Source of the DNA: Desulfitobacterium dehalogenans ATCC 51507
GTDB lineage: Bacteria > Bacillota > Desulfitobacteriia > Desulfitobacteriales > Desulfitobacteriaceae
Assembly: GCF_000243155.2 (NCBI RefSeq)
Contig: NC_018017.1
Location: forward strand, 1,488,001 to 1,552,000
Direction: 5' to 3'
Length of the DNA stretch: 64,000 nucleotides
Shown one piece after another: positions 41,997-50,603 of the stretch; position 1 is the first letter of the stretch; every line of letters starts with the position of its first letter. A program made the position numbers and the translations under genes. The notes beneath the pieces were generated by a model, which was not told the origin of the DNA, did no database searches, and saw only the letters and a program-made list of their open reading frames with translations.

Positions 41997-42031
41997 AACG
42001 CCATGATAAAACTTTTATCATGGCGTTTTTA
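41997..42031 (+). terminator. terminator between tetR and ohyA
   Basis: Arms AACGCCATGATAAAA and TTTTATCATGGCGTT are perfect and are followed by TTTATTG. Confidence 0.85.
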
Positions 42032-42112
42032 TTGATTATAGTAAATTTGGTTATAGAGAATAGAATTAAAGACACAAGAAGCTTAAATAACAACACAGAC
42101 GGAGGTATGACT

Positions 42113-43888
42113 ATGTATTATTCCAGTGGAAACTATGAAGCATTCGCACGCCCTGAAAAGCCCGAAGGAGTCGACCATAAATCCGCTTATATTGTCGGTT
42201 CCGGACTGGCTGCTCTTGCAGCAGCGTGCTTCCTTGTCCGCGATGGACAAATGAGCGGGAAAAGGGTTCACATTATTGAAAAGGACCCGATCCCCGGCGG
42301 CGCCTGCGATGGCTACCAGTATGATAACCTGGGATATGTGATGCGCGGCGGCCGTGAAATGGACAACCACTTTGAGTGTATGTGGGATTTGTTTCGATCT
42401 ATTCCATCCATCGAGACTGAAGGGGTCAGCGTCCTTGATGAATACTATTGGCTCAATAAACGCGACCCGAACTTCTCGCTGATGCGGGCTACCGTCAATC
42501 AAGGGGAAGATGCTCACACCGATGGTAAATTCGGCCTCTCTGACAAGGGAGCTATGGAAATCATGAAGCTCTTCTTTACACCGGATGAAGATCTATATGA
42601 TAAGCGAATCAATGAGATCTTTGATGATGAAGTCCTGAATTCAAATTTTTGGCTGTACTGGCGCACCATGTTTGCGTTTGAGAACTGGCACAGCGCGCTG
42701 GAGATGAAGCTCTATATCAAGCGATTCATTCACCATGTAGGCGGTCTGCCGGATTTCACTGCCCTTCGCTTCACAAAATACAACCAGTATGAGTCCATGA
42801 TCCTGCCGATGATCAAATATCTGGAAGCCAATAATGTTCAGTTCCATTACAATACCAAAGTCGTGAATGTGGAATTCGACATCCAGAAGGATAAAAAGAT
42901 TGCCAAACGCATTGCAGTCATCCGGGATGGCAGCAAGGAAAACATCGATCTTACCGAAAATGATCTGGTTTTTATCACCAATGGCGGATGTGTTGAAAAT
43001 TCCTCCTTGGGTGACCAGAATCATCCCGCCCCTTTCAATAGGGAGATTAAGGAAGGCGGGGGCTGGGATATGTGGCGTAAGATCGCGGCACAGGACCCAG
43101 CCTTTGGACACCCGGACAAATTTTGCTATGACCCGGAGCAGAGCAACTGGATGTCCGCGACCGTGACAACGCTGGATGACCGTATTCCTCCTTATATCCG
43201 GAAAATCTGCCAACGTGATCCTTTCAGCGGCAAGGTGGTTACCGGAGGTATCGTCACCGCTAAGGACTCCAACTGGCTCCTTAGCTGGACATTCAACCGC
43301 CAGCCTCAGTTCCGCAGCCAGCCCAAGGATCAACTGGTAGGATGGATTTACGGACTGTTCAGCGACAAACCCGGTAATTATGTGAAAAAGACCATGCGTG
43401 AGTGCACTGGTAAAGAGATCTGCATGGAATGGCTGTACCATATGGGAGTGCCTGAAAACCTGATCGAGGATATGGCAGAACACAGCGCCAATACCGTGCC
43501 CTGCATGATGCCCTATATCACCGCCTTTTTCATGCCCCGCAGCGCGGGAGATCGTCCTGCCGTTGTACCGCAGGGTAGCGCGAACTTTGCATTCCTTGGG
43601 CAGTTTGCCGAAACGGTACGGGATACCATCTTTACAACGGAATACTCTATCCGTACCGGTATGGAAGCTGTCTACACCCTGTTAAATATTGACCGCGCTG
43701 TGCCGGAGGTCTGGGGAAGCACCTATGACATCCGCGATTTGCTGAATGCGACCATCCAACTGCGCGACGGCAAAAAAATCACGGAGATGGATCAATGCCT
43801 GATCGAAAAACTGGCACTCAAAACACTCCTTAAAAAAGTGAGCGGCACCGATATCGAGAAGCTATTGAAGGAATATCATATGATCTGA
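42113..43888 (+). CDS. ohyA: oleate hydratase
   Basis: A 591-residue FAD-dependent enzyme that adds water to the cis-9 double bond of oleate to give 10-hydroxystearate. Seen: the FAD-binding IVGSGLAALAAACFLVRDG, the GMREMD-like RGGREMDNHFECMWDLF with the catalytic glutamate, and the conserved CMMPYITAFFMPRSAGDRP near the C-terminus. Length is exact for the family. ATG 42113 is preceded by GGAGG at seven bases; the in-frame ATG at 42107 is inside that site. It is controlled presumably by the preceding tetR. It acts in the cytoplasm or at the membrane in detoxification of unsaturated fatty acids. Confidence 0.95.
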   Translation: MYYSSGNYEAFARPEKPEGVDHKSAYIVGSGLAALAAACFLVRDGQMSGKRVHIIEKDPIPGGACDGYQYDNLGYVMRGGREMDNHFECMWDLFRSIPSIETEGVSVLDEYYWLNKRDPNFSLMRATVNQGEDAHTDGKFGLSDKGAMEIMKLFFTPDEDLYDKRINEIFDDEVLNSNFWLYWRTMFAFENWHSALEMKLYIKRFIHHVGGLPDFTALRFTKYNQYESMILPMIKYLEANNVQFHYNTKVVNVEFDIQKDKKIAKRIAVIRDGSKENIDLTENDLVFITNGGCVENSSLGDQNHPAPFNREIKEGGGWDMWRKIAAQDPAFGHPDKFCYDPEQSNWMSATVTTLDDRIPPYIRKICQRDPFSGKVVTGGIVTAKDSNWLLSWTFNRQPQFRSQPKDQLVGWIYGLFSDKPGNYVKKTMRECTGKEICMEWLYHMGVPENLIEDMAEHSANTVPCMMPYITAFFMPRSAGDRPAVVPQGSANFAFLGQFAETVRDTIFTTEYSIRTGMEAVYTLLNIDRAVPEVWGSTYDIRDLLNATIQLRDGKKITEMDQCLIEKLALKTLLKKVSGTDIEKLLKEYHMI

Positions 43889-43907
43889 TTTTATCCATGT
43901 AACTCTT

Positions 43908-43940
43908 AAGAGGAAGTTGTCAAATTGACAGCTTCCTCTT
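43908..43940 (+). terminator. terminator after ohyA
   Basis: AAGAGGAAGTTGTCAA and TTGACAGCTTCCTCTT form a long stem with one wobble; the T run is short. Confidence 0.6.
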
Positions 43941-43998
43941 GCTATCGGCTTAGAATGTCCCATAATGTTATTTTTATAGTAATTGTCGCAATCTCCGA

Positions 43999-44202
43999 TC
44001 ACTTTTTGAGCCTTTGGGGCGGGATGGCATTCCATACACCAAGATAAGCATCGTTGATACACTCGTCAGCATCCTCGTGATTTGATAAAATATGATAAGC
44101 AATACTTTTAGAAAATCGCCCGTATTTTTTGCTGGTTACCGTGATATGGGAAGAGTCTTCATTTATATATAGTTGATTTTGGAGGTTAGTGCAAATAGGC
44201 AA
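43999..44202 (-). pseudogene. N-terminal remnant of an ECF sigma factor
   Basis: The 66-residue frame contains LYINEDSSHITVTSKKYGRF, SKSIAYHILSNHEDADECIN and DAYLGVWNAIPPQRLKK. This is sigma-70 region 2 of a clostridial ECF-type factor. Region 4 and most of the gene are missing. No ribosome-binding site supports the TTG at its start. Confidence 0.75.
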
Positions 44203-44235
44203 CTACTCATCCATTAATGAGAGGAGAAACGTCAT

Positions 44236-44976
44236 ATGCAAAGAGGTGTTATCCTAACCGGAGGAGGACATGGCATAGGAAAACAAATCTGTTTGGATTT
44301 TTTAGCGGCAGGCGATAAGGTCTGCTTTATGGACTTTGATGAAAAACATTCTAGTGAATTCGCGGCTCAACATACAGATTTGTTTTATTATTGTGGTGAT
44401 GTCGCCAACCCCGAAAGATTGAAAGAGTTTGTTGATTTTGCAATGGAAAGGCTGCAGAGAATTGATGTACTAGTAAACAATGCGTGTAGAGGCAATCACG
44501 GAATTTTGTCCGACTTGGATTATAATGGATTTGATTATGTGCTGTCGGTAGGACTAAAAGCGCCCTATGAATTAAGCCGCCTGTGTAAAGATGAACTCAT
44601 CAAAAACCGTGGTCGCATTATCAATATTGCGTCCTCAAGGGCTTTTCAATCTGAACCTGATAGCGAAGCTTATGCAAGTGCAAAGGGCGGTATCGTTGCT
44701 TTAACGCATGCTTTGGCCATTTCCTTAGGTCCTGATGTGTTGGTTAATTGTATCGCACCCGGATGGATCAATGTTAGTGCACAGGAGGATTACACTCAAA
44801 CCGATAAAGCTGCCATCCCGGCAGGTAAGGTCGGAAATCCAAACGATATTTCAAGCATGGTTATGTATCTTTGCAATCATGATTTTCTGACAGGGGAAAC
44901 CATCACGATTGATGGCGGAATGAATAAGCGAATGATCTATCACGGTGACTGGAATTGGCAGTATCATACCGACTAA
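44236..44976 (+). CDS. SDR-family oxidoreductase
   Basis: A 246-residue classical short-chain dehydrogenase with cofactor loop LTGGGHGIGKQI, NNA motif VLVNNACRGNH, the catalytic serine in NIASSRAFQ and YASAK (Y-x-x-x-K). The acidic residue after strand 2 (FMDFDEKH) points to NAD rather than NADP. The substrate is unknown. GAGGAG precedes the ATG at eight bases. It is monocistronic, although it sits next to remnants on both sides. Confidence 0.9.
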   Translation: MQRGVILTGGGHGIGKQICLDFLAAGDKVCFMDFDEKHSSEFAAQHTDLFYYCGDVANPERLKEFVDFAMERLQRIDVLVNNACRGNHGILSDLDYNGFDYVLSVGLKAPYELSRLCKDELIKNRGRIINIASSRAFQSEPDSEAYASAKGGIVALTHALAISLGPDVLVNCIAPGWINVSAQEDYTQTDKAAIPAGKVGNPNDISSMVMYLCNHDFLTGETITIDGGMNKRMIYHGDWNWQYHTD

Positions 44977-45014
44977 TGTCAAGAAAAGACTGAGTTCATG
45001 ACTTTAGCAATGAA

Positions 45015-45350
45015 ATGTTGAAAATGATGATCCTTTTCAACATTAACATGGCGACAATGTTATTCATTCTTATTTTAGGTCATCTTTTGACAGGCGCACT
45101 TATCATTGTTTATGCTTTCATGATACTGAAAAACAATTACACCGAGAAGGTGAAACAGAATTATACCGCTTTACTTATTGTTTGTATCATCATATTTATT
45201 GGGGCAACAGCCTATGGTTTCCCGGATAATATCAGAATACTATTTGCGTCCTTGATTGGAGCCAATTGCCTATTTGTTGATTGACATAGACGATTTTAAA
45301 GAAATCAATGCACAAGGAAAGAACTGTTGCCTAAACTGGGCGGAGATATA
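45015..45350 (+). pseudogene. remnant of a membrane GGDEF-type protein
   Basis: From 45015 a frame of 89 residues encodes three hydrophobic segments (MATMLFILILGHLLTGALII and following). At about 45280 the frame ends, while a neighbouring frame reads LIDIDDFKEINAQGK, equivalent to the IDIDxFKxINDxxGH metal-binding start of a GGDEF domain. It is followed by NW-AEI and a stop; the GGDEF core is absent. This is therefore a frameshifted and internally deleted diguanylate cyclase gene. Confidence 0.6.
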
Positions 45351-45453
45351 AAAAACATGTGGAATGCCTTTAATCTTGATCATTGTAAGTCTATAATGGA
45401 TTAGATGAGAGACAGATGGACTACATTTTAGCAGCAAAGGGAGGGGAGTCCGA

Positions 45454-47046
45454 ATGTTGCAATATATTATATTTTCAATCGTTTATGGTATTATGATGTT
45501 TATCTGGAGTTTTGTCTATTTAAACAAAAGTAAAGATAAAATCAATCAGGCTTTTTTAGTTTTTTTAAGTGTAATCATTGTGTGGATGATTTTAAGTATA
45601 AGCAATGGCAGTGATGATATTTCAACGTTCGGACTGATCATCAAAACATTATATTTTTACAGTATGTTGAATATGTCCATTGCTTTTCTGTTGTTTGTCT
45701 ATCAGTTTATTAAGAGAAAATTAGATCGATTATTTTATATAGCAGTAACGATCAACACCCTCACTATTTTATCCAGATATCTGTTTCCGATCGATTATTC
45801 AGACCCCACATTCTGGCGTTTAAATACTCCGGTGGTTGCGCCTGTCATGTCTCTGATATTCAGCCTTCCGGCTATATTTGCCTTGTTTCTTCTTATACAG
45901 CACTATAGATTAACAAAGGATTGTAAATTGAAAGCCCAATTAAGGAATTTATTTATCGGTACTGGTTTGGCATGCTTGATTTCTATAATATCTGAATACA
46001 TTCTGCCGACCTGGTTTGGTTTGGATACGCATTTGTTTCTAATGTATTTTGCAATTCTTATCTTTGTAATGTATATTTTTGTCTCAATAATAAAGTGTAA
46101 ATTTTTGAATATACAGTCTGACTATATTTATAGAAAATTATTTTTAAACTCCAATGATGGAATTATTATAGTCAATAGAAATTCTAAAATTATCAGTATT
46201 AATAATTTGGCAAGAGAAATATTGCAGAATGAAGATATAGAATCAGGGGATAAAATTACTAACTTTATAAAAGAGTATGATTTTGAAGTTAATTATAAAC
46301 AGTATGAGGTAACTATAGTAGCTGACGGTCGGGAAAAGTACCTATCTATCACGCAGCATACAATAGATCCTGAGGATCAGGATTCTGAAAAATTACTGAT
46401 GATCAACGATATAACCGCGGCAACATTAAAACTAAAGCAGGAAAAAGAAATGCTGATGGAAAGAACGTCAATTGATCAACATACAGGTTTGTTTAATAAA
46501 CAATATTTTATTGACAATTATTGTATGGAAGAGCCGGAGTTAACCGATAGAAAATTAGTTTTACTGTTCATGGATATAGATGATTTTAAATCAATCAATG
46601 ACTTTCACGGCCATTTAGTGGGAGACAGTATCCTAAAATCTGTGGCAGAATGTATTAAAGATGAATTAAGCAGTAATGCAAAAGGAATAAGGTTTGGCGG
46701 GGACGAGTTTGTTGTTATATTTGAAAATGCTGAGATAAATGAGGTATATGGAGCCGCAGAGAGGATAAGAAATAGGGTATATGCCCTTGATTTTTCGAAG
46801 CACTATGGAAATTTGAAAATATCGCTGAGTATCGGTTTGGTTGAAGGTGCGGCTCCGGTTAAGGAGCTGATAGTTAAAGCGGACAAGGCTATGTATAATT
46901 CCAAAAGCAGCGGAAAGAACAAGACGACCATTTTCTCTGATTGTTATAACGAAAGCTCGATTTTGACTGCTTCCTTAAAATATTATCTTAAACAGGATCA
47001 TATGTTTGGTGATTCAATAGATAACAGCAAAATTGCTGATACATAA
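45454..47046 (+). CDS. 7TM-PAS-GGDEF diguanylate cyclase
   Basis: A 530-residue membrane protein. The N-terminal 220 residues contain about seven hydrophobic segments of the HisKA_7TM type (ending YIFVSIIKCKFLNIQSDYIY). A PAS domain follows at about 225-325 (NDGIIIVNRNSKIISINNLA). The GGDEF domain is at about 345-510 with MDIDDFKSINDFHGHLVGD, the catalytic RFGGDEFVV and LSIGLVEG. An RxxD inhibitory site is not obvious before GGDEF. It makes c-di-GMP from two GTP. AGGGAGGGGAG precedes the ATG. It is an opponent of the HD-GYP protein at 404-1348. Confidence 0.93.
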   Translation: MLQYIIFSIVYGIMMFIWSFVYLNKSKDKINQAFLVFLSVIIVWMILSISNGSDDISTFGLIIKTLYFYSMLNMSIAFLLFVYQFIKRKLDRLFYIAVTINTLTILSRYLFPIDYSDPTFWRLNTPVVAPVMSLIFSLPAIFALFLLIQHYRLTKDCKLKAQLRNLFIGTGLACLISIISEYILPTWFGLDTHLFLMYFAILIFVMYIFVSIIKCKFLNIQSDYIYRKLFLNSNDGIIIVNRNSKIISINNLAREILQNEDIESGDKITNFIKEYDFEVNYKQYEVTIVADGREKYLSITQHTIDPEDQDSEKLLMINDITAATLKLKQEKEMLMERTSIDQHTGLFNKQYFIDNYCMEEPELTDRKLVLLFMDIDDFKSINDFHGHLVGDSILKSVAECIKDELSSNAKGIRFGGDEFVVIFENAEINEVYGAAERIRNRVYALDFSKHYGNLKISLSIGLVEGAAPVKELIVKADKAMYNSKSSGKNKTTIFSDCYNESSILTASLKYYLKQDHMFGDSIDNSKIADT

Positions 47047-47113
47047 TCCGGGAGGAAAGGCCGTTGATGATCTGCGAAACAGGCGCAACTGGGACAGAAA
47101 GGCGGATAAAAAG

Positions 47114-47872
47114 ATGCTGAGTTATTATGGCAGATTATCTTCTGAAGTATATGATATGGATAAGCCTATCGGTCATTCTTTTGGAGATGTAGAATTTTAT
47201 GCCAATCGATTAAAGTCGTGTGAAGGGCCTATTCTTGAACCTGCAACAGGAACTGGCCGTATATTAATTCCGCTTTTAGAAAAAGGATTAAATGTTACTG
47301 GATTTGACAGTTCAAAAGATATGCTCAATATATGTCATAATCATTGCAGGAAAAGAGATCTGAATCCGAAACTTTTCGAGGCCAAAATGGAGTCTTTTTC
47401 ACAAGATGCAAAATATGATGCGATAATCGTGCCGACGGGAACATTTCTTCTGCTGCATAAAAGAGCAGATTCAATAAAAGCATTACAAAACTTTTTTAAG
47501 CATTTATCGAATGGCGGCCGATTAATTGTTGATATATTTTTACAAACGGATTTTTCAATAGGTACAGTTTCTACAAAAACTTGGAAGTGTTCTAATGGTG
47601 ATATCATTACATTAGAAAACAAAATTGTGGAAGTCGACTCTATAAATCAATATACTATTTCTCATGGACGATATGAAAAGTGGCGTGAAGGGGTACTTCT
47701 GCAAACAGAATTGGAATATTTCCCATTGCGCTGGTATGGAGTGGAAGAGTTTCGATTAGTACTTGAAAGTATAGGTTTTAAAGATATTATGATTTCTTCA
47801 GATTACAGATTGGGACACTATCCATCAGATTCTGAACAGATGATTACGTTTGAGGCTGTCGCTATTCAATAA
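47114..47872 (+). CDS. class I SAM-dependent methyltransferase
   Basis: A 252-residue protein with motif I PILEPATGTGRILIPLLEKG, acidic motif II GFDSSKDMLNICHNHC, and AIIVPTGTFLLLHKRADSIK. The substrate is unknown. The start is taken at ATG 47114 after AAAGG; the upstream frame to 47033 overlaps the cyclase gene and lacks a good start. It is probably co-transcribed with the cyclase. A terminator follows. Confidence 0.85.
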   Translation: MLSYYGRLSSEVYDMDKPIGHSFGDVEFYANRLKSCEGPILEPATGTGRILIPLLEKGLNVTGFDSSKDMLNICHNHCRKRDLNPKLFEAKMESFSQDAKYDAIIVPTGTFLLLHKRADSIKALQNFFKHLSNGGRLIVDIFLQTDFSIGTVSTKTWKCSNGDIITLENKIVEVDSINQYTISHGRYEKWREGVLLQTELEYFPLRWYGVEEFRLVLESIGFKDIMISSDYRLGHYPSDSEQMITFEAVAIQ

Positions 47873-47886
47873 AATTGGAGTTGCTT

Positions 47887-47916
47887 GGGCATAGCTATGT
47901 GACTATGCTCTTTTTG
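47887..47916 (+). terminator. terminator after the methyltransferase gene
   Basis: GGGCATAG and CTATGCTC arms with an eight-base loop, followed by TTTTTG. Confidence 0.8.
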
Positions 47917-48029
47917 TTTTCGAAATAACGGGTGAAACATCTTGAATCAGCGGACCACATCGCATAGTCTACGGAACGTGGATTGTCTATTTAAAACTAG
48001 AGGATTATGCTGATTATGAGGTGAAAAAA

Positions 48030-48371
48030 ATGGACAGAAAAAAACAACTTCTGATGAAGTATAAATATAGGAAAACTGAGATGGGGATCATTTCGTTTCT
48101 ATGTATTCCAACAAAGGAAAGCTTTATTGGTTTTTCACAGGATACTAAAGCCTATATCAACAGCAATTGTTTTAAGCTGGGGGCAAATCTGCACCGTAAT
48201 TCTGAATTGCAGAAGTTGTGGAATCAATATGGGGAATCTGCTTTTGAAACTGGGGTTTTGGAAGTGTTGCCTTATGATGAAAAGGATAAGGAGAAAGAAG
48301 ATTACACCAAGGAATTGGAAGGAATGTGTAACCGCTACCTTAGAAATATGGAGAGGGCAAGGAGGATTTAA
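48030..48371 (+). CDS. degenerate GIY-YIG-like protein
   Basis: A 113-residue protein. MGIISFLCIPTKESFIGFSQ followed by NCFKLGANLHRNSELQKLWN and QYGESAFETGVLEVL follows the order of the GIY-YIG nuclease core (GIY, YIG, then the LxxGxHxNxxLQxxWxxYG segment). However the first Tyr is Ile and the second Phe, and the catalytic arginine position is not preserved, so cleavage activity is doubtful. GAGGTG precedes ATG 48030. It is the first gene of a tight run with the AAA+ ATPase (two-base gap) and the VWA gene. Confidence 0.75.
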   Translation: MDRKKQLLMKYKYRKTEMGIISFLCIPTKESFIGFSQDTKAYINSNCFKLGANLHRNSELQKLWNQYGESAFETGVLEVLPYDEKDKEKEDYTKELEGMCNRYLRNMERARRI

Positions 48372-48373
48372 GA

Positions 48374-49486
48374 ATGGATCAATGGCTTCTGTCTCCTGGC
48401 AGAAGGTTATCGGAAGAAGAGCAGACTCTTGTTTGGTGCAAGCCCTCCTCTCATAAGGACAGTGAGGAAGAAATCAGAATTTGTAATGAAATAAAGCGTA
48501 GCTGGAATCAAAGTGAAATGAAAATCGCCAATATACTTTTAGAAGGCGATGCCGGCTCAGGCAAAACGCAACTGGCCAAAGCCCTGTCCGCCAACTTCGG
48601 ACTGCCTTATACCAAAGTAACCTGCTTTGCCGATATGGATAAGTCGGATATCATCGGCGCAATTCTGCCGGTTCTATCTGATGAACAGCAAGAAAGTATG
48701 GGTCGTGAAGAAAAAGAAGCACTCAAGGCTTTATATCAAAGTGATAATTTGTCTGCTGCTGTCGGGATATTAGTCAAGACCCTTGGCATCACGGAGAAGC
48801 AGGCAGGGGTTAGAATAAGGCAGATGGTAAAAGTCCTTGAACAGCTGCCGCAGACGGAAAATGTCAAATACCGTTTTTACCCTTCCGAAATTGTTCGGGC
48901 ATTCCGTAACGGTTATCTTTTAGAGATACAGGAACCAACAGTAATCCGGGATGCGGCAATGCTGATGGCCTTAAATTCGGCACTGGAACCCGATGGGATC
49001 ATCAATTTACCGACTGAAATTATCCATCGGCATCCCGATTTTATTGCGGTGATTACTACAAACAGGGGCTATAATGGTTGCCGCCCCTTGAATGAAGCCT
49101 TACGTGACCGTATTCAGCACGCTGAAAGAATGGATATGCCCTCTATAGAGGTAATGATAGAGCGGGCTATTGCAAAAACAGGCTATACAGATCGGTATGT
49201 TTTGTCTGTGCTGGCAAATGCAATTTTTGTGCTTGATCAGACAGCGAGGGCAAATGCCATAAAAGGTGTGGCGGGCATGCGCTCCTATTTCTACTGGATC
49301 GATGCCGTTGCTTATGGAGCTGATGTAAAAGAGTCTCTTTATCATAAGGTAATTTATAAAATCACTACCGACCCGGACGAAATTCGTATTTTGGAAGAAG
49401 CATTGAAGGCACAAGGCATCACTTCAGAGCTGAATGATATCAATAGTAATAGAAATGTAAAAAAAAACATGATTCCGACGTCATAG
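48374..49486 (+). CDS. MoxR-type AAA+ ATPase
   Basis: A 370-residue ATPase. Walker A is LLEGDAGSGKTQLAKALS at about residues 55-70. The Walker B region reads YLLEIQEPTVI, glutamate-rich rather than LLLDE. Sensor 1 is VITTNRGYNGC, followed by LNEALRDRIQHAE. The ending is KKNMIPTS after an A9 tract. In the -1 frame the sequence continues open into the next gene, so the natural product may be longer (see findings). RBS AGGAGG lies in the end of the GIY-YIG gene. These ATPases usually work with VWA proteins, as here, to insert metals or remodel partners. Confidence 0.88.
   Translation: MDQWLLSPGRRLSEEEQTLVWCKPSSHKDSEEEIRICNEIKRSWNQSEMKIANILLEGDAGSGKTQLAKALSANFGLPYTKVTCFADMDKSDIIGAILPVLSDEQQESMGREEKEALKALYQSDNLSAAVGILVKTLGITEKQAGVRIRQMVKVLEQLPQTENVKYRFYPSEIVRAFRNGYLLEIQEPTVIRDAAMLMALNSALEPDGIINLPTEIIHRHPDFIAVITTNRGYNGCRPLNEALRDRIQHAERMDMPSIEVMIERAIAKTGYTDRYVLSVLANAIFVLDQTARANAIKGVAGMRSYFYWIDAVAYGADVKESLYHKVIYKITTDPDEIRILEEALKAQGITSELNDINSNRNVKKNMIPTS
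49459..49467 (+). repeat. A9 tract with an A-AAA-AAC slippery heptamer
   Basis: Nine A lie at the end of the ATPase frame: GTA AAA AAA AAC ATG in frame zero. A shift to the -1 frame, or insertion of one A in the transcript, changes this to GTA AAA AAA AAA CAT and joins the following open frame that leads into the VWA protein. Confidence 0.7.
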
Positions 49487-49554
49487 AAATCCGTATATGG
49501 GATGACGGCCAGACTTCCGGAGAGGATGAGCCGGAAAAGGATGATAATGCTGTC

Positions 49555-50571
49555 ATGCTGAGGAAGGCTGCCAACAGTGAGGGACAATCAAATAAAGCAT
49601 CGGAAGAAACACAAAACACCCGAAACTCTGATTTGGGTGAATACGGAAACCCAAACTACCATCAAATGAATTCATGTGACCAGGAAGATAAACGCAAAAA
49701 GCAGGAGTTCCGGAAACAATTGAACCAGGATGCCCGCAAGACACTGGTCGGGACAATCCATCAGGGGATTAAGCTTATTGTTCACCGCCCTGAGGCTATC
49801 TTGCAGCAAAGAGAAGAATACTATCGGCTGTCTTCAGAGATCATGCCGGTTATCCGGGAGCTTGTGAGAAAAGCAAAGCCACTATTGGAGCATGAGGTAT
49901 CGGTGGATTTTGCCAGGCACCATGTTTATGGAAGTAGATTTCATGCCGAAAGCATAGCCTCAAAGGATTTTCGCTACTTTGCCAAGAAGCGGCCTCCGGA
50001 GGAAGCTCCATCCCTGGCGGTGGCATTACGGATTGACGAATCGGCGTCCATGTCTGCATTTGGACGGCTGGGTGCAGCGAAAGGTGCTGCTATTGCTGTA
50101 TACGAATTTTGCGACCAGTGTGATATTCCTCTGCTGATCTATGGTGATACGGCAGACCGCTCAAAAATGGAGCAAATGTCGGTCTATGCATACAGTGACT
50201 TTTCGAAAAAAGAAGCCGATGACCGCTTTCGCTTGATGCATATTCAGGGCAGAAGCAATAACCGTGATGGTCTGGCGTTACGGATTCTGTCCGAGAAGCT
50301 GCTGACCGCCCCAAAGCAGACCAAATTGCTAATAAGCATCAGTGACGGGCAGCCGAAGGCAACCCCTGATTATACCGGCAGCTTTGCTGTCGAGGATGTG
50401 CAAAATACCATAAAGGAATATAGCCGGAAGGGAATCACTTTTATAGCGGCTGCGATTGGGCAGGATAAGGATATAATCAGTCAGATTTACGGGAAAGACC
50501 GATTTTTGGATATTACTGATTTGAATCATCTGCCCACACAATTGGTAAACATGATCACACGTTATTTATGA
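49555..50571 (+). CDS. VWA-domain protein (CobT/NorD-like)
   Basis: At least 338 residues. A charged linker is followed at about residue 45 by a helical region (IHQGIKLIVHRPEAILQQRE). The VWA domain lies at about 150-335 with MIDAS motif ALRIDESASMSAFGR, threonine-like position in NNRDGLALR and ISDGQPKATPDY. The ATG at 49555 has only AAGG 14 bases upstream. The frame is open back to 49453 through an acidic stretch (DDGQTSGEDEPEKDD) that looks coding, so translation probably enters from the ATPase gene by frameshift, or the upstream start is lost. It is presumably the partner of the AAA+ ATPase. Confidence 0.82.
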   Translation: MLRKAANSEGQSNKASEETQNTRNSDLGEYGNPNYHQMNSCDQEDKRKKQEFRKQLNQDARKTLVGTIHQGIKLIVHRPEAILQQREEYYRLSSEIMPVIRELVRKAKPLLEHEVSVDFARHHVYGSRFHAESIASKDFRYFAKKRPPEEAPSLAVALRIDESASMSAFGRLGAAKGAAIAVYEFCDQCDIPLLIYGDTADRSKMEQMSVYAYSDFSKKEADDRFRLMHIQGRSNNRDGLALRILSEKLLTAPKQTKLLISISDGQPKATPDYTGSFAVEDVQNTIKEYSRKGITFIAAAIGQDKDIISQIYGKDRFLDITDLNHLPTQLVNMITRYL

Positions 50572-50603
50572 GTCCAAGTTCAATCGACAGGGGGGAGTGA
50601 AAG

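Noticed and set aside
42641-43483. 280-residue minus-strand reading frame
   Set aside because: It lies wholly antisense to the oleate hydratase gene, has no ribosome-binding site and encodes no recognisable motif. It results from codon bias of the real gene.
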